A DNA stretch of 64,000 nt from Gemmatimonadota bacterium (lineage in GTDB: Bacteria > Gemmatimonadota > Gemmatimonadetes > Gemmatimonadales > Gemmatimonadaceae). The position numbers and the translations under genes were made by a program. The notes under the pieces are model-generated. The model was given only the letters and a program-made list of their open reading frames with translations. It was not told the origin of the DNA and searched no databases. Positions 28,244 through 37,864 of the stretch are shown here, piece after piece. The stretch is taken from contig JACPFW010000032.1 of NCBI GenBank assembly GCA_016182795.1, forward strand, positions 39,901-103,900, written 5' to 3'. Numbering within the stretch: the first letter of the stretch is position 1; the number at the start of each line of letters is the position of its first letter.

Positions 28244-28711
28244 GTGTCCGCTGAACTCGACGAGCTGTACCAGAGCATCATCCTCGACCACAACCGCCGG
28301 CCGCGGAACTTCCGCGTCATGGAGGATGCGAGCACGCACGCGGAGGGGAAGAACCCGCTCTGCGGCGATCAGCTCACCATCTGGCTCAAGCTCGACGGGG
28401 GCGTGATCAGCGACGTGTCGTTCCAGGGGAGCGGCTGCGCCATTTCCAAGGCGAGCGCATCGCTGATGACGGCGGCCATCAAGGGCAAGACGCGCGCCGA
28501 GGCCGAGGAGATGTTCACGAAGTTCCACGGCGTGGTGACCGGGGCGCATCCGGAGGACGCCGAGTCGCTTGGCTCGCTCAAGGCGCTGGGCGGCGTGTCG
28601 CGCTTTCCGCTGCGCGTGAAGTGCGCCTCGCTGGCATGGCACGCCATGCACGCCGCGCTGCTGCGCAACGACGAAGCGACGAGCGCCGCCGCGTCCGTCA
28701 GCACGGAGTGA
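28244..28711 (+). CDS. sufU: SufU-type zinc-binding sulfurtransferase / scaffold (first copy)
   Basis: 155 residues from the GTG at 28244 (VSAELDELYQSIILDH); the frame upstream overlaps sufD and is ignored. The three conserved cysteines of the family are present in NPLCGDQLTI, GSGCAISKAS and VKCASLAWHA, with the Asp of CGD that completes the zinc site. The 18-21 residue insertion between second and third Cys typical of SufU over IscU is present (HGVVTGAHPEDAESLG). SufU accepts sulfur from SufS. Located between sufD and sufS. Confidence 0.93.
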   Translation: MSAELDELYQSIILDHNRRPRNFRVMEDASTHAEGKNPLCGDQLTIWLKLDGGVISDVSFQGSGCAISKASASLMTAAIKGKTRAEAEEMFTKFHGVVTGAHPEDAESLGSLKALGGVSRFPLRVKCASLAWHAMHAALLRNDEATSAAASVSTE

Positions 28712-28718
28712 CGGCCGC

Positions 28719-29978
28719 ATGACGAGCCAGCACGCAGCGTTCAACGGCATCCGGAGCGACTTTCCGCTTCTCGCGGCCGACCCGGGGCTTGTCTACCTCG
28801 ACTCGGCGGCGACGTCGCAGAAGCCGCGCGCCGTGCTCGACGCGGTGCGTCACTATTACGAGACGGCCAACGCCAATCCGCACCGCGGGGCGTACAAGCT
28901 GAGCGGCGCCGCCACTGACGCGTACCACGGTGCGCGCAGCGAGGTGGCGCGCTTCCTTGGCGCGGCCGACGTGGACAGCCTGTTGTTCACGCGCGGTACC
29001 ACCGAGGCCATCAACCTGCTGGCCACCGGATGGGGCGTGCCGCACATCCACCGCGGCGACCGCATTGTGGTCACCCGGCTCGAGCATCACGCCAACTTTG
29101 TTCCGTGGCAGCAGCTCGCCCGCGCGGTGGGCGCCGAGTTCCGCATCTGCGAGCTGACGCGCGACGGGCACGTGGACCTCGACCAGCTGCGCCTGCTCGT
29201 GACGGCCAACACCAAGCTCGTGGCGTTTGGGCACGTGTCCAATGCGCTAGGGACAATGAACGACGTGCGCGAGATCGTGAAGATCGCGCATGCGATTGGC
29301 GCGGTGGCGTTCTGCGACGGCGCGCAGGCGGCGCCGCACCTGCGCGTGGCGTTCGACGACCTGGGCGTGGATGCCTATTCGTTTAGCGGGCACAAGATGC
29401 TCGGGCCGATGGGCATTGGCGGCGTGATTGTGCGCCGGCGGGTGCTCGAGACGATGCATCCGTACCAGTTTGGCGGCGACATGATTGAGTTCGTCTTTGA
29501 CGGCGACTCCACGTGGAATGTGTCGCCGCACAAATTCGAGGCCGGCACGCCGAACGTGGAGGGCGCCGTGGGACTCGCCGCCGCGGTGCGGTACCTCGAA
29601 TCGCTGGGCATGGACGCCGTGCGCGCGCACGAAAAGTCGCTGACGCAGTACGCCATGGCGCAGCTCGTGGGCGTTGAGGGCCTGCACGTCTACGGCCCCG
29701 CCTCGGCCGACGAGCGCAGCGGCGTGGTGAGCTTCACGCTGGGCGACATCCACCCGCACGACCTGAGCACGATGCTCGACGTCGACGGCGTCTGCGTGCG
29801 CGCGGGACACCACTGCGCGCAGCCGCTGATGCGCGCGCTGCACCAGAGCGCCACCGTGCGCGCCAGCTTCTACGTGTACAACACGCCAGCCGACGTGGAC
29901 GCGCTGGTGGCGTCGCTTCGCAAGGCAAAGGCGCGGTTCCACGGCGCGCTGGAGACCAGCGATGTCCTCGCCGGCTGA
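28719..29978 (+). CDS. sufS: Cysteine desulfurase SufS
   Basis: 419 residues, class V aminotransferase fold, PLP-dependent. The start region FPLLAADPGLVYLDSAATSQKP, the PLP Lys226 in SFSGHKMLGP and the catalytic Cys366 in VRAGHHCAQPLM mark it as a group II (SufS/CsdA) desulfurase, which removes sulfur from cysteine for transfer to SufU. Eight bases separate it from sufU; the second SufU-like gene overlaps its 3' end by 17 bases. Confidence 0.97.
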   Translation: MTSQHAAFNGIRSDFPLLAADPGLVYLDSAATSQKPRAVLDAVRHYYETANANPHRGAYKLSGAATDAYHGARSEVARFLGAADVDSLLFTRGTTEAINLLATGWGVPHIHRGDRIVVTRLEHHANFVPWQQLARAVGAEFRICELTRDGHVDLDQLRLLVTANTKLVAFGHVSNALGTMNDVREIVKIAHAIGAVAFCDGAQAAPHLRVAFDDLGVDAYSFSGHKMLGPMGIGGVIVRRRVLETMHPYQFGGDMIEFVFDGDSTWNVSPHKFEAGTPNVEGAVGLAAAVRYLESLGMDAVRAHEKSLTQYAMAQLVGVEGLHVYGPASADERSGVVSFTLGDIHPHDLSTMLDVDGVCVRAGHHCAQPLMRALHQSATVRASFYVYNTPADVDALVASLRKAKARFHGALETSDVLAG

Positions 29979-30411
29979 CCAAAGCGCCGGGCTCGCCGCG
30001 CTGTACCAGGAACGCATCCTCGAGCACTACCGCCGACCGCGCCACAAGGGCGCGCTCGACCGCGCCACCGGATCGCACGGCGAGAAGAACCCGCTGTGCG
30101 GCGACGACGTGGCGGTGGCGGTGCGGGTGGAGGGCGGACGCGTCGACGCGGCGTGCTACACGGGAACAGGCTGTTCGATCATGCAGGCGACGGCGTCGAT
30201 GCTGATGGACCTCGTGCATGGCCGCACCGCTGAGGAGGTCGAGGTGCTGGCCCGCCGCTTCGACGAGATGCTGGCCAGCGGTGAGTCCGATGCGTCGCTG
30301 GGTGAACTTGGCGCGCTGGCTGGTGTGGCGGCGTTTCCAGCCCGGCACAAGTGCGCGCGGCTCCCGTGGAAGGCGCTGAGCGGCGCATTGGAGCAATCGC
30401 GCGGCAGGTGA
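29962..30411 (+). CDS. SufU-like protein (second copy)
   Basis: 149 residues, a paralogue of the upstream sufU: ALYQERILEHYRRPRHKGAL, then the same three cysteines in NPLCGDDVAV, TGTGCSIMQA and HKCARLPWKA. The SufU-type insertion is shorter (MLASGESDASLG). It overlaps the 3' end of sufS by 17 bases, so it is firmly in the operon. Its zinc and cysteine ligands look intact, so it could serve as a second sulfur acceptor with a different partner. Only 65 bases separate it from the next gene. Confidence 0.88.
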   Translation: MSSPADQSAGLAALYQERILEHYRRPRHKGALDRATGSHGEKNPLCGDDVAVAVRVEGGRVDAACYTGTGCSIMQATASMLMDLVHGRTAEEVEVLARRFDEMLASGESDASLGELGALAGVAAFPARHKCARLPWKALSGALEQSRGR

Positions 30412-30476
30412 GATCGGAGGACCGGTAGGACCGCAGAACCACTCGCCGGCAGATGGCGCGCACTTCAATTTGAAGC

Positions 30477-32027
30477 ATGCGCCGTTTCGCTCTGGTTCTC
30501 CTGGTTGCTGCCGTCGCCGCCTGCTCTGGCGACGGCCCGACGAGTCCGAAGGCTCCACCCGTCATTCCGCCAGTTGTCCCTCCGGTCACGCCGCCGAGTG
30601 CGGACCCGCCGACTGTCGCGCGGGAGTTCCGGGGCTTGTGGGTGGCGACGGTGGCCAACATCGACTGGCCGACGCGCACGGGGTTGAGCCAGACCGAAGC
30701 GATGGCCGAGATGCGCACCATTCTCGACAAGGCGCAGGCGCTGCGGATGAATGCCGTCATCCTGCACGTGCGCGCGTCGGGCGACGCGCTCTACCGCTCG
30801 AGTCTCGAACCGTGGGCCAAGTCGTTGACGGGGACGCAGGGGGTGGATCCGGGCTGGGATCCGCTCGCGTCGTGGGTGGAAGAAGCGCATGCGCGCGGGT
30901 TGGAACTGCACGCGTGGTTCAATCCGTTCCGCGCGGGGACGGCGAGCGATTCCACCAAGCTGGCGGCAAACCATCTGTGGAAGACGCGTCCCGACCTGGC
31001 GCGGGTGTGGGAGGGTCAGCTCTGGTTCGACCCCGGCGAGCCGGATGTGCGGACATGGACGCTGAACGTCATCAAGGACGTGATCACGCGGTATGACGTC
31101 GATGCGGTGCATCTCGACGACTACTTCTATCCGTATCCAGACTCCACGTCATTGCGGTTCAATGACGATCCGACGTACAACCGCTATCTGGCGGCTGGCG
31201 GGGCTGCGATGGCGCGCGCCGACTGGCGCCGCCGCAATGTGGACACGTTCATCCAGCAGCTCTACAGCGCGGTGCACGCCACCAAGCCGGCAGTGAAGGT
31301 AGGGATCTCGCCGTTCGGCATTTGGCGTCCCGGATACCCGACGGGCATCACCGGCCTTGATCCGTACAGCGTCATCTACGCCGACTCCAAGAAGTGGCTG
31401 GAGAACGGCTGGGTGGATTACTTCGCGCCCCAGCTGTACTGGTCGCTGGCCAGCACCGGGCAGAACTTCACCGCGCTCCTCGACTGGTGGCTTTCGGTAA
31501 ACACGCAGAAGCGGCATCTCTGGCCGGGGCTCGCGGCGTACCGCGTGGCCGATGGGGGCTTTGCGTCCGCCGCCGAGATCACGAATCAGATCACCGTGAC
31601 ACGATATCGGGCCGGCGCAAATGCCGGCGGCGGGAGCGGGACCCTGCTGTACAACACCACGGCGGTGCGTACCAACGCCAAGGGCCTCGCCGACTCGCTG
31701 GCGTCGGCGGCCGGGTATGCCGGCAACGTGGTGGTGCCAGCGTACACCTGGCTCGACAATGTCGCCCCGTCCGCGCCAACGATCGCGGTTACCGATCAGA
31801 ACTCCATCATGCGCGTGACCATTACGCCCGGGGGCGGCGAAGCCGCACGCTGGTGGATGGTGCAGTGGCGCAACGCAACGACGTGGCAATACCGCCTGGT
31901 CTTCGGCGAGACCACCGTGGTGAACCTTGCCTACAGCACCGCGGCGGAGAAGGCCGACCGAGTGATCGTCACCGCATTCGACGCCGCGTGGAATGCGGCG
32001 GCGGCGGTGAGTTGGAGGAGTCCGTAG
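30477..32027 (+). CDS. GHL10-type glycoside-hydrolase-like lipoprotein
   Basis: 516 residues with a lipobox LLVAAVAAC (Cys16) and a proline linker. The catalytic-type domain from about 45 to 380 matches the DUF187/GHL10 family: REFRGLWVATVANIDWP, NAVILHVRASGDALY, ELHAWFNPFRAG and VDAVHLDDYFYPYP, then KVGISPFGIWRPG and VDYFAPQLYWS. Members such as DigH cut denuded peptidoglycan glycan strands. The last ~100 residues look like a beta-sandwich. Outer-membrane location is inferred from the lipobox. It is convergent with the lyase gene across a hairpin. Confidence 0.85.
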   Translation: MRRFALVLLVAAVAACSGDGPTSPKAPPVIPPVVPPVTPPSADPPTVAREFRGLWVATVANIDWPTRTGLSQTEAMAEMRTILDKAQALRMNAVILHVRASGDALYRSSLEPWAKSLTGTQGVDPGWDPLASWVEEAHARGLELHAWFNPFRAGTASDSTKLAANHLWKTRPDLARVWEGQLWFDPGEPDVRTWTLNVIKDVITRYDVDAVHLDDYFYPYPDSTSLRFNDDPTYNRYLAAGGAAMARADWRRRNVDTFIQQLYSAVHATKPAVKVGISPFGIWRPGYPTGITGLDPYSVIYADSKKWLENGWVDYFAPQLYWSLASTGQNFTALLDWWLSVNTQKRHLWPGLAAYRVADGGFASAAEITNQITVTRYRAGANAGGGSGTLLYNTTAVRTNAKGLADSLASAAGYAGNVVVPAYTWLDNVAPSAPTIAVTDQNSIMRVTITPGGGEAARWWMVQWRNATTWQYRLVFGETTVVNLAYSTAAEKADRVIVTAFDAAWNAAAAVSWRSP

Positions 32028-32032
32028 AGAGC

Positions 32033-32125
32033 TACAGAGCGGTACAGACAAGCACAGAGGACCACGGAGCGCAGGCGCCTCCGTGGTCCTCTGTGTTATT
32101 CCGTGGTGCTCTGTACCGCTCTGTA
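32033..32125. terminator. Nested word-repeat hairpin between convergent genes
   Basis: An inner 17-bp perfect stem (32053-32069 with 32079-32095) lies inside outer complementary arms 32033-32048 and 32110-32125 made of CAGAG/CGGTACAGA words. It follows the GHL10 stop and precedes the lyase 3' end, so it probably terminates transcription from both sides. Confidence 0.75.
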
Positions 32126-32132
32126 TCTCTCT

Positions 32133-33629
<1,497 letters not shown>

Positions 33630-33707
33630 TTACTATGGATCAGAGTTTTCACGACAGGGTGTAAGGAAATACCTGTCGTCCGCGGGACCCGGTTGGGAAG
33701 GCGCTCG

Positions 33708-35495
33708 TTACCGCTTACCGAGCCATGACAGCAGATAGGCCATGTTCGCCGCGCCATCCATAATGGGCTCGTTGGTGGAGTAGTCGCCCCAATCGTCGTG
33801 GTAGACGATGTGGCCGGTATTCCACTTGGCGTAGGCGTCGGGTTTGGTGAGCGAGATGCCGGCGAGGTTCTTGTAGATCGACGAATAGACCGGCCCGTCC
33901 AGCAGGCCGCCGTCGAGCTGGTACTTGAGCTTCACCGAGATCACGGCGTGCGGATCGCGCGCGAAGTTGCCGTCGGCCGGCACGCCGATCACCATCGAGA
34001 CGCCCCACGGATTCACGCCGAAGAGCCAGTCGATGGCCGCCTGCTCAAGTTCCCGGAACTGGTTATCGCCCGTGATGCGCCGGTACCAGAGTGCCGTCAC
34101 GGCGAGGGAGGTCATCAGGTCGTTGGAGCACCAAATGAACGGGATGCCGGCGCGGAATCCGTTATCGGCCTTCTTGGCCACGGCGGCGAGTCCGGTGCGA
34201 TAGTAGCCGGAGAGTGTCAGCCGTTCACGGAGTGTTCCACCACGCGCCGCTTCGTAGTGGCCGATGTTGTGCCACGGATACCACTGATAGTGGTTGGCGG
34301 TGTCAGCCCCCATCCACGGCTTGACCTTCGCCTTGGCAGCGTAGCCAATGGCCTTCGCCTGATATCGAACGTCTCGCGTGAGTCCATAGAGCGCGGCGGC
34401 GCCGAGCTCCATGTCGTCCTCCCAGTCATCCTCTTCGTAGTAGTACGCGCCGCGTCCCGGAGCGGTCTGGCAGGCGCCGGGATACCGCTCACCGAGCGCG
34501 AAGGCGGCCACCGCCTTGCTCCTGAGCGTATCGGCGAAGGCGCGGTCGCGCTCGCGCAGTAGCTGTGCGCCGAGGGCGAAGGCGGCGGCGAACTTTCCAG
34601 CGGTCGAGGCGTAGCCGGTGGCGCGATTCTGATAGCGCAGCAGCCCCTGCGGAATGCCGGTGCACGGATAGAGCGGCCGCGCCCCGCCCTTGCCCCAGCC
34701 GTAGTCGGCGGAGTCGTTGGGCGGCAGGTCGAAGAACATGTGGTCGCGGTCATCGCCGAGCTGGTTGAGCATCAGCGAGTCATCGGGATACATGCGCACC
34801 AGCCAGGCGAGGCCGTGGCGCGCCTCATCGAGCACGTCGGGAATGCCATTGGCCCCCGGCAATCCGTTGGCCTGATGTTCGTCGCCGAACGCTTTGGGGT
34901 TGTCGCGATACGCCTGCAGCAGCTGGAACGCGGCCGTGGCGGACGTCGTGACGTACTGCAGGTAGTCCGACGCATCGGCCCAGCCGCCGGTGGCGGGGAG
35001 ATACTCACCGGCGCGCGTGGGATGATCGACGATGATTCCGTCCTTGGTATGGACGGTGGTGTTGTAGATCGGGTTGAAGCCCGACCGCTGCTGCCGCATG
35101 TAGCGCAGTGGCATGTCGGCGAGGCCGTTCCACACGGTTGGGCCGATCTTCACGACTCGCGACTCAAGGTCGCCGGCCCGGATGCGATATGTCCCGGGCT
35201 CGCGGAGCGCGGTGAAGTCGAGGCGATACGTCTGCGCGCACGGACCAAACGCGCCGGCGTCGGTGGTCGGCTTCGGACCGAAGACGCGTTTGCCCGCCTC
35301 CGTCACCACCTCGAACTCGCCGACGGCGCGCGGAGCCAGCGCGCAGACGACGGCGACCTTTGGCGCATCGGGCAGATACCCCACCTGATTGACCCGAATG
35401 GCGTCGTCGGGAGTGCCATTGGCCTGGGCGACGGCGGACGAGGCGACGGTTGAGGCGAGCAGAACAGCGGCGAGACTACGCTCAATGAGGCGCAT
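33708..35495 (-). CDS. Glycoside hydrolase family 9 protein with N-terminal CelD_N domain
   Basis: 595 residues from the ATG at 35495, beginning a signal peptide (MRLIERSLAAVLLASTVASSAVAQ). An Ig-like CelD_N domain (IRVNQVGYLPDAPKVAVV, then YRIRAGDLES) precedes the (alpha/alpha)6 GH9 barrel. The catalytic base Asp is in GGWADASDYLQYV and the acid Glu is in DYSTNEPIMDGAANMAYLL. The usual histidine signature block is modified (FARDPHAVISV). GH9 enzymes cut beta-1,4-glucans; here an exported cellulase or glucosaminidase-like role is possible. It is divergent from the gamma-glutamyltransferase gene. Confidence 0.88.
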   Translation of the reverse strand: MRLIERSLAAVLLASTVASSAVAQANGTPDDAIRVNQVGYLPDAPKVAVVCALAPRAVGEFEVVTEAGKRVFGPKPTTDAGAFGPCAQTYRLDFTALREPGTYRIRAGDLESRVVKIGPTVWNGLADMPLRYMRQQRSGFNPIYNTTVHTKDGIIVDHPTRAGEYLPATGGWADASDYLQYVTTSATAAFQLLQAYRDNPKAFGDEHQANGLPGANGIPDVLDEARHGLAWLVRMYPDDSLMLNQLGDDRDHMFFDLPPNDSADYGWGKGGARPLYPCTGIPQGLLRYQNRATGYASTAGKFAAAFALGAQLLRERDRAFADTLRSKAVAAFALGERYPGACQTAPGRGAYYYEEDDWEDDMELGAAALYGLTRDVRYQAKAIGYAAKAKVKPWMGADTANHYQWYPWHNIGHYEAARGGTLRERLTLSGYYRTGLAAVAKKADNGFRAGIPFIWCSNDLMTSLAVTALWYRRITGDNQFRELEQAAIDWLFGVNPWGVSMVIGVPADGNFARDPHAVISVKLKYQLDGGLLDGPVYSSIYKNLAGISLTKPDAYAKWNTGHIVYHDDWGDYSTNEPIMDGAANMAYLLSWLGKR

Positions 35496-35648
35496 GCGAA
35501 CGAAAGTACGGCGACCTGCCATTCACCGCGAGCCACCGCACTAGCCAACGTTGGTGCGCCAGATAGAGTATTCGGAGTGTCGTTCTCCCCCTGAGTCACC
35601 GCCTGCGCCCGGCGGCCGCTCAGGCGCCCCTGATTGAGGATTCCCCCG

Positions 35649-37565
35649 ATGCGTCTTCGCTCGCTCCTTGCCGCCGTCGGCGCCGCCGCGGCGCTGGCTG
35701 TTGTCGCCACCCCGGTTGCGGCTCAGCGCACCGCCAAACCGCCGCTTCACGCCCGCCACTGGATGGCCGTGACCGGCAAGCCGCTCGCCGCGACCGCCGG
35801 CGCGATGATGTTCGCCAAAGGCGGCAATGCGATCGACGCCGCCTGCGCGATGCTCGGCGCCGTCACGACGATGTGGGACGTGCTGAGCTGGGGCGGCGAG
35901 ACACAGGCGCTCATCTACCACCCGGGGCTGAAGAAGGTCATCGGCATCAACGCCCTTGGCGTCGCGCCAACGGGGGCCACGGCGGCGTTCTACCGCGGCA
36001 AAGGATACCGGTATCCCCCGGAGTACGGCCCGCTGGCCGCAGTCACCCCCGGCACGCCGGGCGGCCTGCTGACGATGCTCGCCGAGTACGGCAAGCTGTC
36101 GCTCAAGGAAGTGCTGGCGCCGGCCATCCAGATGGCCGACGGCTACGCCATCGAAGCGCAGACGGCCAATCTCATCGAAACCAACAAGGCGCGCATCAAG
36201 CAGTGGAAGTACTCGCCCGCCGTCTACCTGCCGCACCTCGGCGAGAAACGCGAAGCGCCGGAGGCCGGCGAGGTGTTTGTGCAGAAGGATCTCGCCGCCA
36301 CCCTGCGCAAGCTGGTGGACGCCGAGCAGGCCGCGCTGAAGGCCGGGAAGAGCCGCAAGGAGGCGATCTACGCGGCGTACGACCGCTTCTACAAGGGCGA
36401 CATCGCGCAGGAGCTGGTGCGCGGCGTGCAAGAGGAAGGCGGCTTGTTCACGATGCAGGACCTCGCCAACTGGAAGGTGAAGATCGAGGAGCCGCTGTCG
36501 GTCAACTACAAGGGCGTGGAGGTCTACAAGCTGCAGCAATGGCAGCAGGGCCCGGCGCTGCTGCAGGCGCTGAACATCGTGGAGAACGCCGACCTCAAGG
36601 GGATGGGCTACAACAGCGCGCGGTACCTGCACACGATCTATCAGGCGATGTCGATGGCGTTCGCGGATCGCGACTTCTACTACGGCGATCCGGCGTTCGC
36701 CAAGGATCAGCAGCCCATGAAGGGGCTGCTGAGCAAGGAGTACGCCAAGGCGCGCTACGCGCAGATCGACTGGCTGAGGAATGACGCCAACGTGAAGCCG
36801 GGCGACCCGTATCCGTTTGAGGGACGCACGAATCCGCTGAAGGCGCGGCTTGACGCGTGGACGGTGCTCCCTGCCCCGCAGAATCTGCCGCGGAGTGGGC
36901 AGCAGGATCGGCTGCCGCTTGAACAGATGGCGGATGGCAGAGGGCAGATGGCGGATGACAGCGCATTCAAAGAAGCCTTCTACGCGGGGACCACGTCCAT
37001 TCAGGCCGCGGACGAAGAGGGATGGGTGATTTCCGTTACGCCGTCGGGCGGGTGGCCGCCGGCGGTGATCGCGGGGCACACCGGCGTGGGGCTCTCCCAG
37101 CGGGCACAGAGCTTTGTCACCGACTCGTCAGACGGCCCGTTCAACGTCATCGAGCCGGGCAAGCGTCCGCGCGTCACGCTGACGCCGTCGCTGGCGATGA
37201 AGGACGGCGCGCCGTACATCGCCTTCTCGGTGCAGGGCGGCGACTCACAGGACCAGAATCTCCTGCAGTTCCTGCTCAACGTGGTGGAGTTCAACATGAC
37301 GCCGCAGGAAGCGGTTGAGGCGCCGAACATCAACACATTCCAGATGCGCTCGTCGTTTGGGCAGCACGAGAGCCGACCGGGGCGCATGCTCGCCGCCGAA
37401 TCGCTGCCGTTCTACGTGCGCAATGAGCTGCGGAAGATGGGCTACACGATGGAGTACGAGGAACGCACGTCGGGGCCGATCACGGCCATCCTGTTCGACC
37501 GCCGGCACAAGACCATGTGGGGCGCGGCATCGAACCACGGTGAAGACTACGGAATCGGGTGGTAA
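35649..37565 (+). CDS. Gamma-glutamyltransferase family protein, exported
   Basis: 638 residues from the ATG at 35649 (MRLRSLLAAV...VAAQ signal peptide), with GAGGA 8 bases upstream; a TTG at 35634 would include that site. The large-subunit part (GGNAIDAACAMLGAVTTMWD, GGETQALIYHPG, PGTPGGLLTML) and small-subunit part (GTTSIQAADEEGWVISVTPS, with the first Thr as probable autoprocessing nucleophile) are intact. The C-terminal RPRVTLTPSLAMKDGAPYIA and QGGDSQDQNLLQFLLN are typical. Enzymes of this family cleave or transfer gamma-glutamyl groups, for example from glutathione. An odd insert of repeated words precedes the nucleophile (see the repeat at 36924). Confidence 0.88.
   Translation: MRLRSLLAAVGAAAALAVVATPVAAQRTAKPPLHARHWMAVTGKPLAATAGAMMFAKGGNAIDAACAMLGAVTTMWDVLSWGGETQALIYHPGLKKVIGINALGVAPTGATAAFYRGKGYRYPPEYGPLAAVTPGTPGGLLTMLAEYGKLSLKEVLAPAIQMADGYAIEAQTANLIETNKARIKQWKYSPAVYLPHLGEKREAPEAGEVFVQKDLAATLRKLVDAEQAALKAGKSRKEAIYAAYDRFYKGDIAQELVRGVQEEGGLFTMQDLANWKVKIEEPLSVNYKGVEVYKLQQWQQGPALLQALNIVENADLKGMGYNSARYLHTIYQAMSMAFADRDFYYGDPAFAKDQQPMKGLLSKEYAKARYAQIDWLRNDANVKPGDPYPFEGRTNPLKARLDAWTVLPAPQNLPRSGQQDRLPLEQMADGRGQMADDSAFKEAFYAGTTSIQAADEEGWVISVTPSGGWPPAVIAGHTGVGLSQRAQSFVTDSSDGPFNVIEPGKRPRVTLTPSLAMKDGAPYIAFSVQGGDSQDQNLLQFLLNVVEFNMTPQEAVEAPNINTFQMRSSFGQHESRPGRMLAAESLPFYVRNELRKMGYTMEYEERTSGPITAILFDRRHKTMWGAASNHGEDYGIGW
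36924..36957 (+). repeat. In-frame word repeat inside the gamma-glutamyltransferase gene
   Basis: CAGATGGCGGATG occurs at 36924-36936 and again at 36945-36957, encoding QMADGRGQMADD. The same kind of slightly varied short word makes up the intergenic hairpins of this window, but here it is inside a reading frame, without an inverted arm and about 15 codons before the nucleophile Thr. Confidence 0.7.
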
Positions 37566-37567
37566 CG

Positions 37568-37864
37568 ATGTACGCACTGGTGTTGATCCGGTATACAGCG
37601 CCGCTCGAGGTGATCGAGGCCAACACGGACGCCCACCGCGCGTATGCGCGGGAGTTGAGGGCCAAGGGGACGCTGGTGGCCTCGGGTCCGTTTGTGCCAC
37701 GCACCGGGGGGGCGCTCCTGCTGCGCCTCCCCGACGAGGGAACGGCGGCCGCGCTGGACGCCGTGCGAGACGGTGATCCGTTCCATCGACTCGGGTTGGC
37801 CAATTACGAGCTCATCCAGTGGAACCCTGGCGTGGGCCGTGAGGGGCTGGATGCGCTCGCATGA
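37568..37864 (+). CDS. YCII-domain protein
   Basis: 98 residues from the ATG three bases after the previous stop. It has the YCII/DGPF-related fold: MYALVLIRYTAPLEVIE, DAHRAYARELRAKGTLVASGPF with the family's His, and DAVRDGDPFHRLGLANYELIQW with the Asp-Pro-Phe motif. Family members are small ferredoxin-like dimers, some hydrolase-like, most with unknown substrate. The 3' end overlaps the next gene by 14 bases. Confidence 0.8.
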   Translation: MYALVLIRYTAPLEVIEANTDAHRAYARELRAKGTLVASGPFVPRTGGALLLRLPDEGTAAALDAVRDGDPFHRLGLANYELIQWNPGVGREGLDALA

